From Marinobacterium lacunae (GTDB lineage Bacteria > Pseudomonadota > Gammaproteobacteria > Pseudomonadales > Balneatricaceae): a stretch of DNA of 64,000 nucleotides. Location: positions 248,001 through 312,000 of the forward strand of contig NZ_JMQN01000018.1 in assembly GCF_000705555.1 (NCBI RefSeq), in the 5' to 3' direction. How positions within the stretch are numbered: position 1 is the stretch's first letter; each line of letters starts with the position of its first letter. Position numbers and translations under genes: made by a program. Under the pieces are notes generated by a model that saw only the letters and a list, made by a program, of their open reading frames with translations, searched no databases and was not told where the DNA came from. This document shows, in pieces, positions 32,247-40,287 of this stretch.

Positions 32247-32543
32247 ATGGACAACCAGACACGTACCGAAATTGAAGCTGCCGTCCTGCGACGCCTGCTG
32301 GCCCACCTCGATGCCCGCAAGGACGTACAGAATATCGACCTGATGAACCTGGCCGGATTCTGCCGCAACTGTCTGTCAAAGTGGTATGCCGCGGAAGCAT
32401 CCGAACGTGGAGAGTCAATCGATTACGAGCAGGCCCGCGAAATCGTCTATGGCGAGCCCTACGCCCAGTGGAAAGAGAAGTATCAGACCGAGGCGTCGGC
32501 CGAACAGCTGGCCGCGTTCAACCTCAACCAGCCCGAAAAGTAA
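32247..32543 (+). CDS. DUF1244 family protein
   Basis: A 98-residue small cytosolic protein of unknown function, recognised as DUF1244 by its helical sequence with RRLLAHLDARKDVQNIDLMNLAGFCRNCLSKWY and the block YEQAREIVYGEPYAQWKEKYQ. Two cysteines sit close together (FCRNC). I start at MDNQTRTEIEAAV because AGAGGA precedes it; the frame is open upstream through the end of glnD. It begins 14 bases after glnD and so is probably cotranscribed with it. Confidence 0.85.
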   Translation: MDNQTRTEIEAAVLRRLLAHLDARKDVQNIDLMNLAGFCRNCLSKWYAAEASERGESIDYEQAREIVYGEPYAQWKEKYQTEASAEQLAAFNLNQPEK

Positions 32544-32562
32544 AACCGACGCATGGATGGGT

Positions 32563-33042
32563 TCAGTTGTCGCTTAATACCCAGGCACGCTGAACCCGAT
32601 TCAGATCCACCTCAAGCACTGTGGCGTACACATCATCCTGAACGGGATAACTTTTAACCACCCGTGCGCCACGCACAATTCCCGCCACTGAGGTGCGGAA
32701 CCGGTCATTCTGCAACACCATATCTTCTACCTGAGTGGTACCAAACAGATATTGGCCGTGAATAATACCCGCCAGCTCCTGATACGCGCGCAGTTTCGAC
32801 GCTCTCATCGCATTGAGCATCTTCTGCTGCTGAGTCTCACCGGGCTGCTGGCTAATCGGCGCATAGCCAGTCGCACTGACCCAGTTAGGTTCTGCATTCT
32901 CCTCGACCCTGGGACGCATCTTCACATCCGGCAGTGCATCAACCGTGGCGGTAAAGGTATGCGCAACCGTCTCACAGCCAGCCAGAAGTACAAGACAGGC
33001 CAGCAGCGGCAATACTTTCAATCTATTCAAAGCGTTCTTCAT
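32563..33042 (-). CDS. flgP: Flagellar outer-membrane lipoprotein FlgP (LPP20 family)
   Basis: A 160-residue lipoprotein. Starting at MKNALNRLKVLPLL, a signal peptide ends in the lipobox LAGC (Cys about 22). The mature part carries the LPP20/FlgP-type fold (ATGYAPISQQPGETQQQKMLNAMRASKLRAYQELAGIIHGQYL; then VRGARVVKSYPVQDDVYATVLEVDL). In Vibrio and related bacteria FlgP assembles an outer ring of the polar flagellar motor. It lies 16 bases downstream of flgO, and flgT stands divergently just beyond, which strongly supports the flagellar call over a generic LPP20 lipoprotein. Confidence 0.85.
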   Translation of the reverse strand: MKNALNRLKVLPLLACLVLLAGCETVAHTFTATVDALPDVKMRPRVEENAEPNWVSATGYAPISQQPGETQQQKMLNAMRASKLRAYQELAGIIHGQYLFGTTQVEDMVLQNDRFRTSVAGIVRGARVVKSYPVQDDVYATVLEVDLNRVQRAWVLSDN

Positions 33043-33058
33043 CCCGATAGCACTCAGC

Positions 33059-33772
33059 TCACATGCCCGCAGGCCCCTGACGATTTTCAACGATCATACC
33101 GGCATCAGCCGCACGCACCGGGTCATAACCGGGCCAGGCCCCTTCCAGACGATTTAACGGTATATGCGACTGCGCCGAAGCCAGCACCTGGCGGGTCGTC
33201 GTATCCAGCACTCTGGCGTTGATTACCATACCTTCCGGCTGCACCGCATAGGTGCCCGTCAGAACGAAATAGATGCGATTGCGGCTGCGCAGCAGCGACA
33301 GCGACGACGGATCAGGCTCTTGCTTTGCCGTCGTAGTAAGGCTTACCGCGCGGTAATCCACCAGATTGTATCCCAGATGTTCAAGCTGGAAGATGAAGCT
33401 GTCACTCAGGCGCTCACCTATCTCACCCACCCGTTGCCGCTCAACCAACTCATGAAATTGCAGGATTGCCATAGGCAGACGCCTTACACGGTTTTCATCC
33501 AGCCCGGACGACAGCTGGGCCGCCATCTGGCGCACAGCTTCACTGACCGGATCAAAACCATTGGCCTGCGCACCCACCTGAGCCAGGTCCGCCACGAAGC
33601 CCACACGCTCGCCGTTGTTGCGCGATCCGGCCGTGTGTCGGATAAGTGCTTCAACCTGGGACAGCGCCTGCGGCCCCAGACTCTCCACCTGCACGGCCTG
33701 AGGCTCATCAGGGTTTGCCACGCAACCGGACAGGCCGATCAACAACAGCGACGCCAGCAGAGCTTTTTTCAT
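33059..33772 (-). CDS. flgO: Flagellar H-ring lipoprotein FlgO
   Basis: A 237-residue lipoprotein with a signal peptide and lipobox LSGC (Cys about 17). The body holds a FlgO domain: SSGLDENRVRRLPMAILQFHELVERQRVGEIGERLSDSFIFQLEHLGYNLVDYR, then RIYFVLTGTYAVQPEGMVINARVLDTTTRQVLASAQSHIPLN, a strand-rich fold like TolB-N. In Vibrio FlgO works with FlgP and FlgT at the outer-membrane end of the polar flagellar basal body. It is first in a two-gene operon flgO-flgP and diverges from flgT across 150 bases. Confidence 0.85.
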   Translation of the reverse strand: MKKALLASLLLIGLSGCVANPDEPQAVQVESLGPQALSQVEALIRHTAGSRNNGERVGFVADLAQVGAQANGFDPVSEAVRQMAAQLSSGLDENRVRRLPMAILQFHELVERQRVGEIGERLSDSFIFQLEHLGYNLVDYRAVSLTTTAKQEPDPSSLSLLRSRNRIYFVLTGTYAVQPEGMVINARVLDTTTRQVLASAQSHIPLNRLEGAWPGYDPVRAADAGMIVENRQGPAGM

Positions 33773-33922
33773 CGATATCCAATCCCCTATATCAGGTGCG
33801 CCAATCTATCATGTTGCCATCGACCACCCCAAGCCCCCTCTCTGTCCGTGTACGACTGCGAAGCGGACAGCGGTTGTGCTACATTTCAGAACTTCAGTTT
33901 ATGTATCGGTCGATCAGCCTTT

Positions 33923-35137
33923 ATGTTGAGTACTCTTCGCCATCTAATTATTGTCGCGCTTATCTGCACAGCCCTGCCTGCCCATGCCCTTCAGGTGGAG
34001 GCCGAGGGCAGCGCAGCCATCGTCAACGGCGACATCGAACAGGCTCGCAGAAGCGCCATTGCCGATGCACGACAGGCCGCCGCCCTGCAAAGTGCTGCTT
34101 ATATTTCGGCCACTCAAGCGATCACCAACGGTGTTCTGGATGTCGACACGCTGGAGCTCAGAGCGCTGGGCGAAGTAAAGAATGTGAAGACGCTGGACGA
34201 ATGGATACAGGGCTCAATCCTGTTCGTGCGCATCCAGGCCGAGGTCTATGTCGAGCAGGGGTGCGAGTCGGGCCTCGCACCCCTGGGTTACAGGAAGAGT
34301 CTCGCCCTGACACTCTTCCCTCTTCAATCGCCGGCACAGGCCAGCAGCGGAGATTTAGGGACCATCCAGTCTGCGCTGCCCGGACTTATCGCGGACGCAC
34401 TGGCTGATGAGAAAGCACTCGACCTGCTGAAGCTTACACATGTAAATCTGGTAACAGACCCTGCGTCCGCCCCGACGCTTCAGCTGCCGGAAGGCCGCAT
34501 CAGCAACGCCCTGCAAAGCAGTGAATCGATGCGTAGCCAGTTCATTCTCAGCGGCGTCATCCGCGACATGTCGATGCGCACACCCGTCGGGCCGAGAGAA
34601 CCCAACATATTGGTCGATCTATACAACCAGGCAGACTACGCAAGTCAAAGACATCTGCGCAACCTCAGCCTCGAACTGTTCCTTTACGACGGATTCAGCG
34701 GCGAGTTGATAGAACAGAAAAGCTTCAATACCCAAGGCCGCTGGACACGACCGAGAGAGGAACGCACCGGATTCGCCACCGCCCCTTTCTGGCAGCAGGA
34801 TTACGGGCAGAATACCCGCAAATTGATCACTGAGGTTCGAGACTGGCTCAGCAGCCGACTTCGCTGCGAACCGTTCGCCGCCAGAATCACCCGCACAGAG
34901 GGCGACCGCATATGGATCGATGCTGGCAGTCGTCAGGGGTTGAAAAAGGGCGACAAGCTCAGCATCTATCGACGCATGACACATTATGACGACCAGATGC
35001 GCAGCTACTCGGAACTAAGCGATACCCACGAGACTCTGACGCTGGATCTGGTTCAGCCGGGCCTTGCCCGGGGACGCATCCCCGGTGACAGCCTCAGTCA
35101 GAACATCCAGCGCGATGATATTGTCATGTCTCGCTAG
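33923..35137 (+). CDS. flgT: Flagellar H-ring protein FlgT
   Basis: A 404-residue periplasmic protein. I start at MLSTLRHLIIVALICTALPAHA, which gives a clear signal peptide cut after AHA; the frame is open far upstream but only across the flgO gene. The N-terminal domain (VEAEGSAAIVNGDIEQARRSAIADARQAAALQSAA) is typical of FlgT. A middle TolB-like domain and a C-terminal SH3-like part (GSRQGLKKGDKLSIYRRM) follow. FlgT forms the H ring that stabilises sodium-driven polar flagella in Vibrio. The ribosome-binding site is weak. Confidence 0.85.
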   Translation: MLSTLRHLIIVALICTALPAHALQVEAEGSAAIVNGDIEQARRSAIADARQAAALQSAAYISATQAITNGVLDVDTLELRALGEVKNVKTLDEWIQGSILFVRIQAEVYVEQGCESGLAPLGYRKSLALTLFPLQSPAQASSGDLGTIQSALPGLIADALADEKALDLLKLTHVNLVTDPASAPTLQLPEGRISNALQSSESMRSQFILSGVIRDMSMRTPVGPREPNILVDLYNQADYASQRHLRNLSLELFLYDGFSGELIEQKSFNTQGRWTRPREERTGFATAPFWQQDYGQNTRKLITEVRDWLSSRLRCEPFAARITRTEGDRIWIDAGSRQGLKKGDKLSIYRRMTHYDDQMRSYSELSDTHETLTLDLVQPGLARGRIPGDSLSQNIQRDDIVMSR

Positions 35138-35212
35138 CTGGGCCATTGACAGAACATAAGGCCACTCTTAGGCTGCGCCAGCCAATCTGTCCGCCGTACT
35201 AAGGGAAACACT

Positions 35213-35407
35213 ATGACAAGCGAGATTTTTGCCGAACTGGAGAACAAGCTGGACTCACTGATTGAGGAGGTCGAAACGCTCCGCCTCGAGATTAGCGATC
35301 TGCGCCAGGTGCGTGACAGCCTTCAACAGGAAGCGTCACAGACCGAAGCACGCCTGCAGAAGCTCGTCGGCATGTTCGATCGCCTTGAGGAGAGCGCCGC
35401 GCTCTAA
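35213..35407 (+). CDS. ZapB-like coiled-coil protein
   Basis: A 64-residue, almost entirely helical protein with a heptad pattern of Leu/Ile from residue 4 to 60 (FAELENKLDSLIEEVETLRLEI). The sequence resembles cell-division factor ZapB (EVFEKLEAKVQQAIDTI type start), which bridges ZapA-FtsZ and the nucleoid through MatP in E. coli; relatives in pseudomonads are annotated as TIGR02449 or ZapB-like. A coiled coil this short gives limited evidence. It has GGGAA upstream and ends 15 bases before the cyclase-like gene. Confidence 0.65.
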   Translation: MTSEIFAELENKLDSLIEEVETLRLEISDLRQVRDSLQQEASQTEARLQKLVGMFDRLEESAAL

Positions 35408-35422
35408 ACACCGGAGGTCACG

Positions 35423-36148
35423 ATGACGGACCGAACACTTCTTTTGCTGTCGGCCGACATAGCCGGCGCTACCGCTTACAAGCAGACACACAGCGCCGGT
35501 GGCAGTACGCCGGAGTGGCTTGAACCGTTCGTCGATTTCTTCCGTGAGGTGCCCATCGTCCTGATGGGCAAACTCGCCCTCGCTTTCGCCGATGCCGACC
35601 TGATCCCCGAGCTTCGGGTGTGGCGCGTTGCCGGCGACGAAATTATCTTTCTGGCAGAGCCCACATCATCAGCCGAGACACTCGGCATCGTGGAAGCATT
35701 CGTTGCCATGGTGACAGACTACGATGATCGACTGAACGACCGTCATCAGCTGCACCTGCGCGGCGGCGCGTGGGTCGCACCCTTGGGGGGCGAAAATATC
35801 GGTATCGAGATTCTGGAGATGCATTCGGCGGCTGCCGCCTCAGGCCCCTACAAGGATTATCTGGGGCCCGATGTGGACAGTGGATTCAGATTGCTCAAGC
35901 ACGCCCCACACGGACATACCGTGCTGTCGCTCAAGCTCGCTGCTGCTTTGGCCGCGGCAGGTGACTTGGGCGAGCTGTCACTCGGACACTGTGATGATCA
36001 ACCCTTGCGAGGCCTGTTCGGCGGAAAACCCTACCCTGTGTTGATCAGCAACCGGGGCATTATGATTACAACTGATGTGCTCGCGCTGGAGCAGCGTTTT
36101 CTTTCACAGTTCGAACGCCCATCAGTGTTGCGCTTTACCACCCACTGA
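35423..36148 (+). CDS. Divergent class III nucleotidyl-cyclase-like protein
   Basis: A 241-residue cytosolic protein without an obvious extra domain. It follows the class III cyclase pattern in order: a first metal aspartate in LLSADIAGATAYK (Asp12), a second in RVWRVAGDEIIF (Gly71-Asp72, with an Arg where cyclases have Lys or Arg), and YLGPDVDSGFRLLKHA (about 146-161), equivalent to the family's G-x-x-V-N-x-A-x-R-L block. There the Arg is kept but the Asn is Asp. It may be an active cyclase with unusual specificity, or a degenerate regulatory relative. A GGAGG site precedes the ATG, and it is cotranscribed with the ZapB-like gene. Confidence 0.55.
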   Translation: MTDRTLLLLSADIAGATAYKQTHSAGGSTPEWLEPFVDFFREVPIVLMGKLALAFADADLIPELRVWRVAGDEIIFLAEPTSSAETLGIVEAFVAMVTDYDDRLNDRHQLHLRGGAWVAPLGGENIGIEILEMHSAAAASGPYKDYLGPDVDSGFRLLKHAPHGHTVLSLKLAAALAAAGDLGELSLGHCDDQPLRGLFGGKPYPVLISNRGIMITTDVLALEQRFLSQFERPSVLRFTTH

Positions 36149-36185
36149 TGGACGTCAGGCTACAGGGTACTTGCCCTGAGTGCGT

Positions 36186-36848
36186 TTAGCGCTGAGTGCC
36201 GCGTATGCGGACCTCAACGCGACGGTTCATCGCCCGCCCGGCAGAACTGCCGTTATCGGCAATCGGATTGCGCTCGCCATAACCGCGCGCGTTGAGACGC
36301 AGACGATCAACACCTACCGACATCAAATATTGAGCGACGGCTGACGCACGGCGCTCGGAAAGTTGCTGGTTATACTCGAACGATCCGGTCGAATCTGTAT
36401 AACCCTCAACATCGATTTGAGTGCGGTCGAACTTCATCAGCACCTTGCCAACAGAATCCAACACTGGGTAGAACCCTGGATCAACACGATCACTGTCAGT
36501 GCCGAAGGTAATATTGCCCGGCATGATCAGTCGGATATCGTCGCCGATTCGCTCGACACGTACACCGGTGCCCTCAAGCTCCTGACGCAAGCGCATCTCC
36601 TGCTGATCCTGATAGTAGCCTATACCACCACCCACAGCGCCGCCGATCAGGGCACCGGCCAAGGCGCCCTCGTTGCGATCACCCTTTCCGGCAACCGCCG
36701 CACCCAGAATCGCACCGCCCAGAGCACCGATTCCCGCGCCCTTTGTCGCCTGCGAGGTTTTCTGCTCCTGCGTATAAGGGTCGAGGGTTGTACATCCAGA
36801 GAGCAGCGCAATCGAAAGCGCCGATGCCACTGCAGCCTTGTACTTCAT
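36186..36848 (-). CDS. OmpA-family lipoprotein with glycine-zipper (YiaD-like)
   Basis: A 220-residue outer-membrane lipoprotein. Starting at MKYKAAVASALSIALLSGC with AAGGAGT upstream, the lipobox is LLSGC (Cys about 19). A glycine-zipper segment follows (GAGIGALGGAILGAAVAG and ALIGGAVGGGIGYYQ, about 35-80). The C-terminal OmpA-like domain binds peptidoglycan (DVEGYTDSTGSFEYNQQLSERRA, LNARGYGERNPIADN, AMNRRVEVRI). It resembles E. coli YiaD. The 231-base gap to fabY holds its promoter region; apart from a short GACCG/CGGTC repeat I see nothing else there. Confidence 0.85.
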   Translation of the reverse strand: MKYKAAVASALSIALLSGCTTLDPYTQEQKTSQATKGAGIGALGGAILGAAVAGKGDRNEGALAGALIGGAVGGGIGYYQDQQEMRLRQELEGTGVRVERIGDDIRLIMPGNITFGTDSDRVDPGFYPVLDSVGKVLMKFDRTQIDVEGYTDSTGSFEYNQQLSERRASAVAQYLMSVGVDRLRLNARGYGERNPIADNGSSAGRAMNRRVEVRIRGTQR

Positions 36849-37079
36849 GGTGTCACTCCTTAAAACATTTCGAAAAGTACCGTTGCAGACCGACAAAGCC
36901 GGTCCAGGTTCCCATGCATACTGTTTAGATCAGCTTAGCTTAACCGTCGATTAAGCGACCAAAATCGAAACGCATCGCCGTCGACACGCTGGTCAGTACG
37001 CCCGTCTACCGATAAAATGGGAGCCAGTTCAGCTTTATCCAACATCTGCATACGCTTTTCCAGCCCAAGGAGTTAACTC

Positions 37080-38990
37080 TTGTCTCAGCTTCCTGTCATC
37101 GTCGGCTTCGGTGGTATCAGTCCGGCCGGCCGAGCATCCTTTCATCATGGCTACCGCCGCCTGATTCTGGATCAGCTTGACAGCAAGTCACGACAGGAGA
37201 CGATTCTGGGGCTGGCAACGCTGATGGGGCTGGCCAGTTTCGACGATGGCAGTTACGTCAACGCTGATGGCGAACGGGTCAGCGCCGACGGGCTTGCCGA
37301 CGCTCTGGAGCCAGCCGTTCGCGACAATACGCTGATCCGGCGCATCCACCCGGACTGGTTCGATGTTCACGCGGTTACCTTCAACCGACCCGCCACTATC
37401 GAGGGCAGCGACGGTCAACTGCGGTTTCGTATGCGGCGCCGGCAGTTACCGGCACAAATACCAGCCAACTGGAGTGTGACCGAAAGCGACGGCGGCCAGT
37501 ACGAAGTCATCGTACAAGGCCCCTGCGACCTGATCTTCCATGACACCAAGGAAGCACTGGTACAAAGCGCCGGCATGCTCCCCACCGGTTTCGAACCCGG
37601 GCGTCTTTATCAATCGCGCAACCATCCCCGTGGCCTGCAGATGGCCGTGTACGCCGCCTCCGATGCGCTGAACTCCGTGGGCATCCCCTACGAGGAGATC
37701 CTCAACCGACTGTCTCCCGATCAGATCGCCGTGTTCGCCAGCAACTCCATCGGCCAGTTGGACGACCTCGGTTTCGGCGGCCTGACAAAGTTCCCGGGAC
37801 TGGGCAAGCGCACCACATCCAAGCAGATGCCGCTGGGTTATGCGCAGATGCCGGCCGACTTCATCAACGCCTATCTGCTCGGCAACGTCGGCGTCACCGG
37901 CGGCGCATTGGGCGCCTGTGCGACCTTCCTCTACAATTTGAAGAGCGGCGTTGACGCTATCCGCAGCGGCCAGTGCAAACTGGCCATGATCGGCGGCTCA
38001 GACGCGCCGGTCACACCTGAGGTGATCGAGGGCTTCCGCGCCATGGGCGCGCTGGCAGAAGACAAGCAGCTGGCAGCCCTGGACGGTATCGACACACTTG
38101 AAGATGACGACTACCGCCGCGCCTGCCGCCCGTTCGGCGAAAACTGCGGCTTTACCATTGGCGAATCCAGCCAGTATCTGGTCCTGATGAGTGATGAGTT
38201 GGCCATCGAGCTGGGTGCTGACATCCACGGCTGCGTGCCCGACGTGTTCGTTCATGCCGATGGCCACAAGAAATCGATCTCGGCCCCCGGTGTCGGCAAC
38301 TACATGACACTGGGAAAATCGGCAGCACTGGTGCGCAGCATGTTGGGCGAGGACTCGCTGCGCCTGCGCAGCTATGTTCAGGCACACGGCACCAGCACCC
38401 CCCAGAACCGTGTAACCGAATCCCATGTCATCAATGAGATCGCCCGCGCCTTCGATATACAGAATTGGACGGTATCTGCTGTCAAAGCCTATTTGGGCCA
38501 CTCTCAGGGTACGGCCGGCGGCGACCAGATCGCCTCTGCACTGGGGGTCTGGCGCTACGGTTTCATTCCGGGCCTGACAACCACACCGTCCATCGCCGAC
38601 GATGTGCATACCAGCCATCTCAACTTCTCGCTAAAACACCAGCAGGTCGGTGAAACCGGCATGGACTCGGTGATGATCAACGCCAAGGGCTTCGGCGGCA
38701 ACAACGCTACGGCGTGCGTCCTTGCACCCCACATCGGCGAACAGCTGCTTGAGCGCCGCCACGGCAAGGCCGCCATGCAGGCGTGGAGAGAGAAGCGGGA
38801 AGCGGTGCGTGAACGGGCTGCCATCTACGACCAGAACTCGATTCGAGGTCTGGCACGCCCGACCTACCTGTACGACCATCAGGTTCTAGCCGGTGAAGAT
38901 CTGTCGATCAATGATCACCAAATTGAGCTTCCAGGCTATGCAAACCCGATCAGTCTGGATCTGACAAACCCATACAAGGACATGTGCTGA
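37080..38990 (+). CDS. fabY: Beta-ketoacyl-ACP synthase FabY-type
   Basis: A 636-residue thiolase-fold condensing enzyme. Its length and N-terminus (LPVIVGFGGISPAGRASFHHGY) match FabY of Pseudomonas aeruginosa, which starts fatty-acid synthesis by condensing acetyl-CoA with malonyl-ACP in place of FabH. The catalytic Cys lies in LGACATFLYNL (about residue 281), and the two histidines in QAHGTSTPQN and AYLGHSQGTAGGDQ. The start codon is TTG with a strong AAGGAG eight bases upstream. The gene stands apart from other fatty-acid genes and is followed 30 bases later by a small lipoprotein. Confidence 0.88.
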   Translation: MSQLPVIVGFGGISPAGRASFHHGYRRLILDQLDSKSRQETILGLATLMGLASFDDGSYVNADGERVSADGLADALEPAVRDNTLIRRIHPDWFDVHAVTFNRPATIEGSDGQLRFRMRRRQLPAQIPANWSVTESDGGQYEVIVQGPCDLIFHDTKEALVQSAGMLPTGFEPGRLYQSRNHPRGLQMAVYAASDALNSVGIPYEEILNRLSPDQIAVFASNSIGQLDDLGFGGLTKFPGLGKRTTSKQMPLGYAQMPADFINAYLLGNVGVTGGALGACATFLYNLKSGVDAIRSGQCKLAMIGGSDAPVTPEVIEGFRAMGALAEDKQLAALDGIDTLEDDDYRRACRPFGENCGFTIGESSQYLVLMSDELAIELGADIHGCVPDVFVHADGHKKSISAPGVGNYMTLGKSAALVRSMLGEDSLRLRSYVQAHGTSTPQNRVTESHVINEIARAFDIQNWTVSAVKAYLGHSQGTAGGDQIASALGVWRYGFIPGLTTTPSIADDVHTSHLNFSLKHQQVGETGMDSVMINAKGFGGNNATACVLAPHIGEQLLERRHGKAAMQAWREKREAVRERAAIYDQNSIRGLARPTYLYDHQVLAGEDLSINDHQIELPGYANPISLDLTNPYKDMC

Positions 38991-39020
38991 CACTGACCGG
39001 CACATCAAGAGGGAGACGAC

Positions 39021-39425
39021 ATGAGCACGCTAAAACGCTGGGCATTGCCGCTGCTGCTGTCACTGTCGGTGACAGGATGCATCGACAGTCAACTTCTGCA
39101 GCGCGACCCTACCATTGACCAGTTCTACACGCTGGATAAGCAGAAGCTGAGACTGTGCCGCGGCGCCAGCAGCAGCTGCCATAACCTGGTTATAGTGGCC
39201 TACTCCCTGACCGTTATTCCCGAGATTGAGCAGGCCTACGGCGGTGAGATCAATGGCCCCAACTATCCGGTTCAGCTCGCCCAACTGCTGATGAATCCTC
39301 CGCGTGGCGAATACGAAGCCACTGCTCTCGGCAGCGAAGACCGTTACCTGCGCTTACCGGTCAATTCACAAACCGACACCGTATGGCACGCGCTCGAGCG
39401 GGCAAATAAACAGCTCTACGAGTAA
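39021..39425 (+). CDS. Small lipoprotein of unknown function
   Basis: A 134-residue protein with a signal peptide and lipobox VTGC (Cys20), preceded by a good GGGAG ribosome-binding site. The mature part has two cysteines in CRGASSSC that could form a disulfide, and no domain I recognise. It follows fabY closely and is likely cotranscribed. Its last ten bases overlap the end of the convergent tatD gene. Confidence 0.75.
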   Translation: MSTLKRWALPLLLSLSVTGCIDSQLLQRDPTIDQFYTLDKQKLRLCRGASSSCHNLVIVAYSLTVIPEIEQAYGGEINGPNYPVQLAQLLMNPPRGEYEATALGSEDRYLRLPVNSQTDTVWHALERANKQLYE

Positions 39426-40201
39426 TTAAGACCGAGCAACTCAGTTGCGCTCGACCCGGTCACCTCGACAATCTGATGAACCGCCTCCCCTCTGAGCCCG
39501 GCGATGATGCCGGCGACATCCGCCACATGTCTGGGCTCATTGGGCTGATCGCGCCACTGGCTTAGCGGCATATCCGGCGCATCGGTTTCAAGCACGATCC
39601 ACTCCAGCGGCAACTGTGCCGCCAGCCGTCTCAGCTTGGTTGCGCGGGAGTAGCTGATTGCCCCGCCAAAGCCCAGTTTGAATCCCAATTTTGCGTACTC
39701 CCGCGCCTGCTGCTCACTGCCGGAAAAGGCATGAACAATTCCTCCTCGCACCAAACGGTAACGGCGCAGCAGTTTGAGCACCTGATCGTGCGCCTTGCGC
39801 ACATGCAACAGCACCGGCAGCTCAAAGTCCCGGGCAATTGCCAGCTGAGCCTCAAAGAGATCAAGTTGGGCCTGAGCGTCAAACTGCTCTAACTGAAAAT
39901 CCAGCCCGATCTCGCCGACGGCGACCACTGAGCTGCGCTGCTGCGCGATAAGCTGGGCCAGTGCCTCCAGCTGATCGGCTTCATAGACCGACATGAAACA
40001 GGGGTGCAGCCCCAGCGCCGGAAAAAGGCGAATGTCCTGACGCTCACGCGTGCAAAGGTCCAGCACACGCGACCAATCGCGTGCCGTTACACCGGGGACA
40101 ACAATGGCGGTAACGGCCGCATCAACGGCGCGACGCAACACCTGCTCACGGTTAGCGTCAAAGACAGGGAAGTCGAGATGGCAGTGGCTATCGATCAGCA
40201 T
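39416..40201 (-). CDS. TatD family metal-dependent hydrolase
   Basis: A 261-residue amidohydrolase-fold protein of the TatD DNase family, starting at MLIDSHCHLDFP; the frame is open 18 codons further without family support. Metal ligands appear in order: HCH in DSHCHLD, Glu in AVGEIGLDF, His in LLHVRKAH, His in VHAFSGS and Asp in LETDAPDM. TatD proteins act as 3'-5' exonucleases or deoxyribonucleases; which paralogue this is (TatD, YcfH or YjjV) cannot be decided, though the short E-IGLDF form and neighbouring prfC resemble YjjV. Confidence 0.9.
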   Translation of the reverse strand: MLIDSHCHLDFPVFDANREQVLRRAVDAAVTAIVVPGVTARDWSRVLDLCTRERQDIRLFPALGLHPCFMSVYEADQLEALAQLIAQQRSSVVAVGEIGLDFQLEQFDAQAQLDLFEAQLAIARDFELPVLLHVRKAHDQVLKLLRRYRLVRGGIVHAFSGSEQQAREYAKLGFKLGFGGAISYSRATKLRRLAAQLPLEWIVLETDAPDMPLSQWRDQPNEPRHVADVAGIIAGLRGEAVHQIVEVTGSSATELLGLNYS

Positions 40202-40287
40202 GCAGGCAGTATGGCATGCACACTGATCGGTAACCAACGCCTCGCCACCGCGCAATGCAGTGCGCTGTGGCCAACAGCCGATAGGCT

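Noticed and set aside
33164-33922. N-terminal extension of flgT over flgO
   Set aside because: The extension lies antisense to flgO and precedes a perfect signal peptide at the internal methionine used here.
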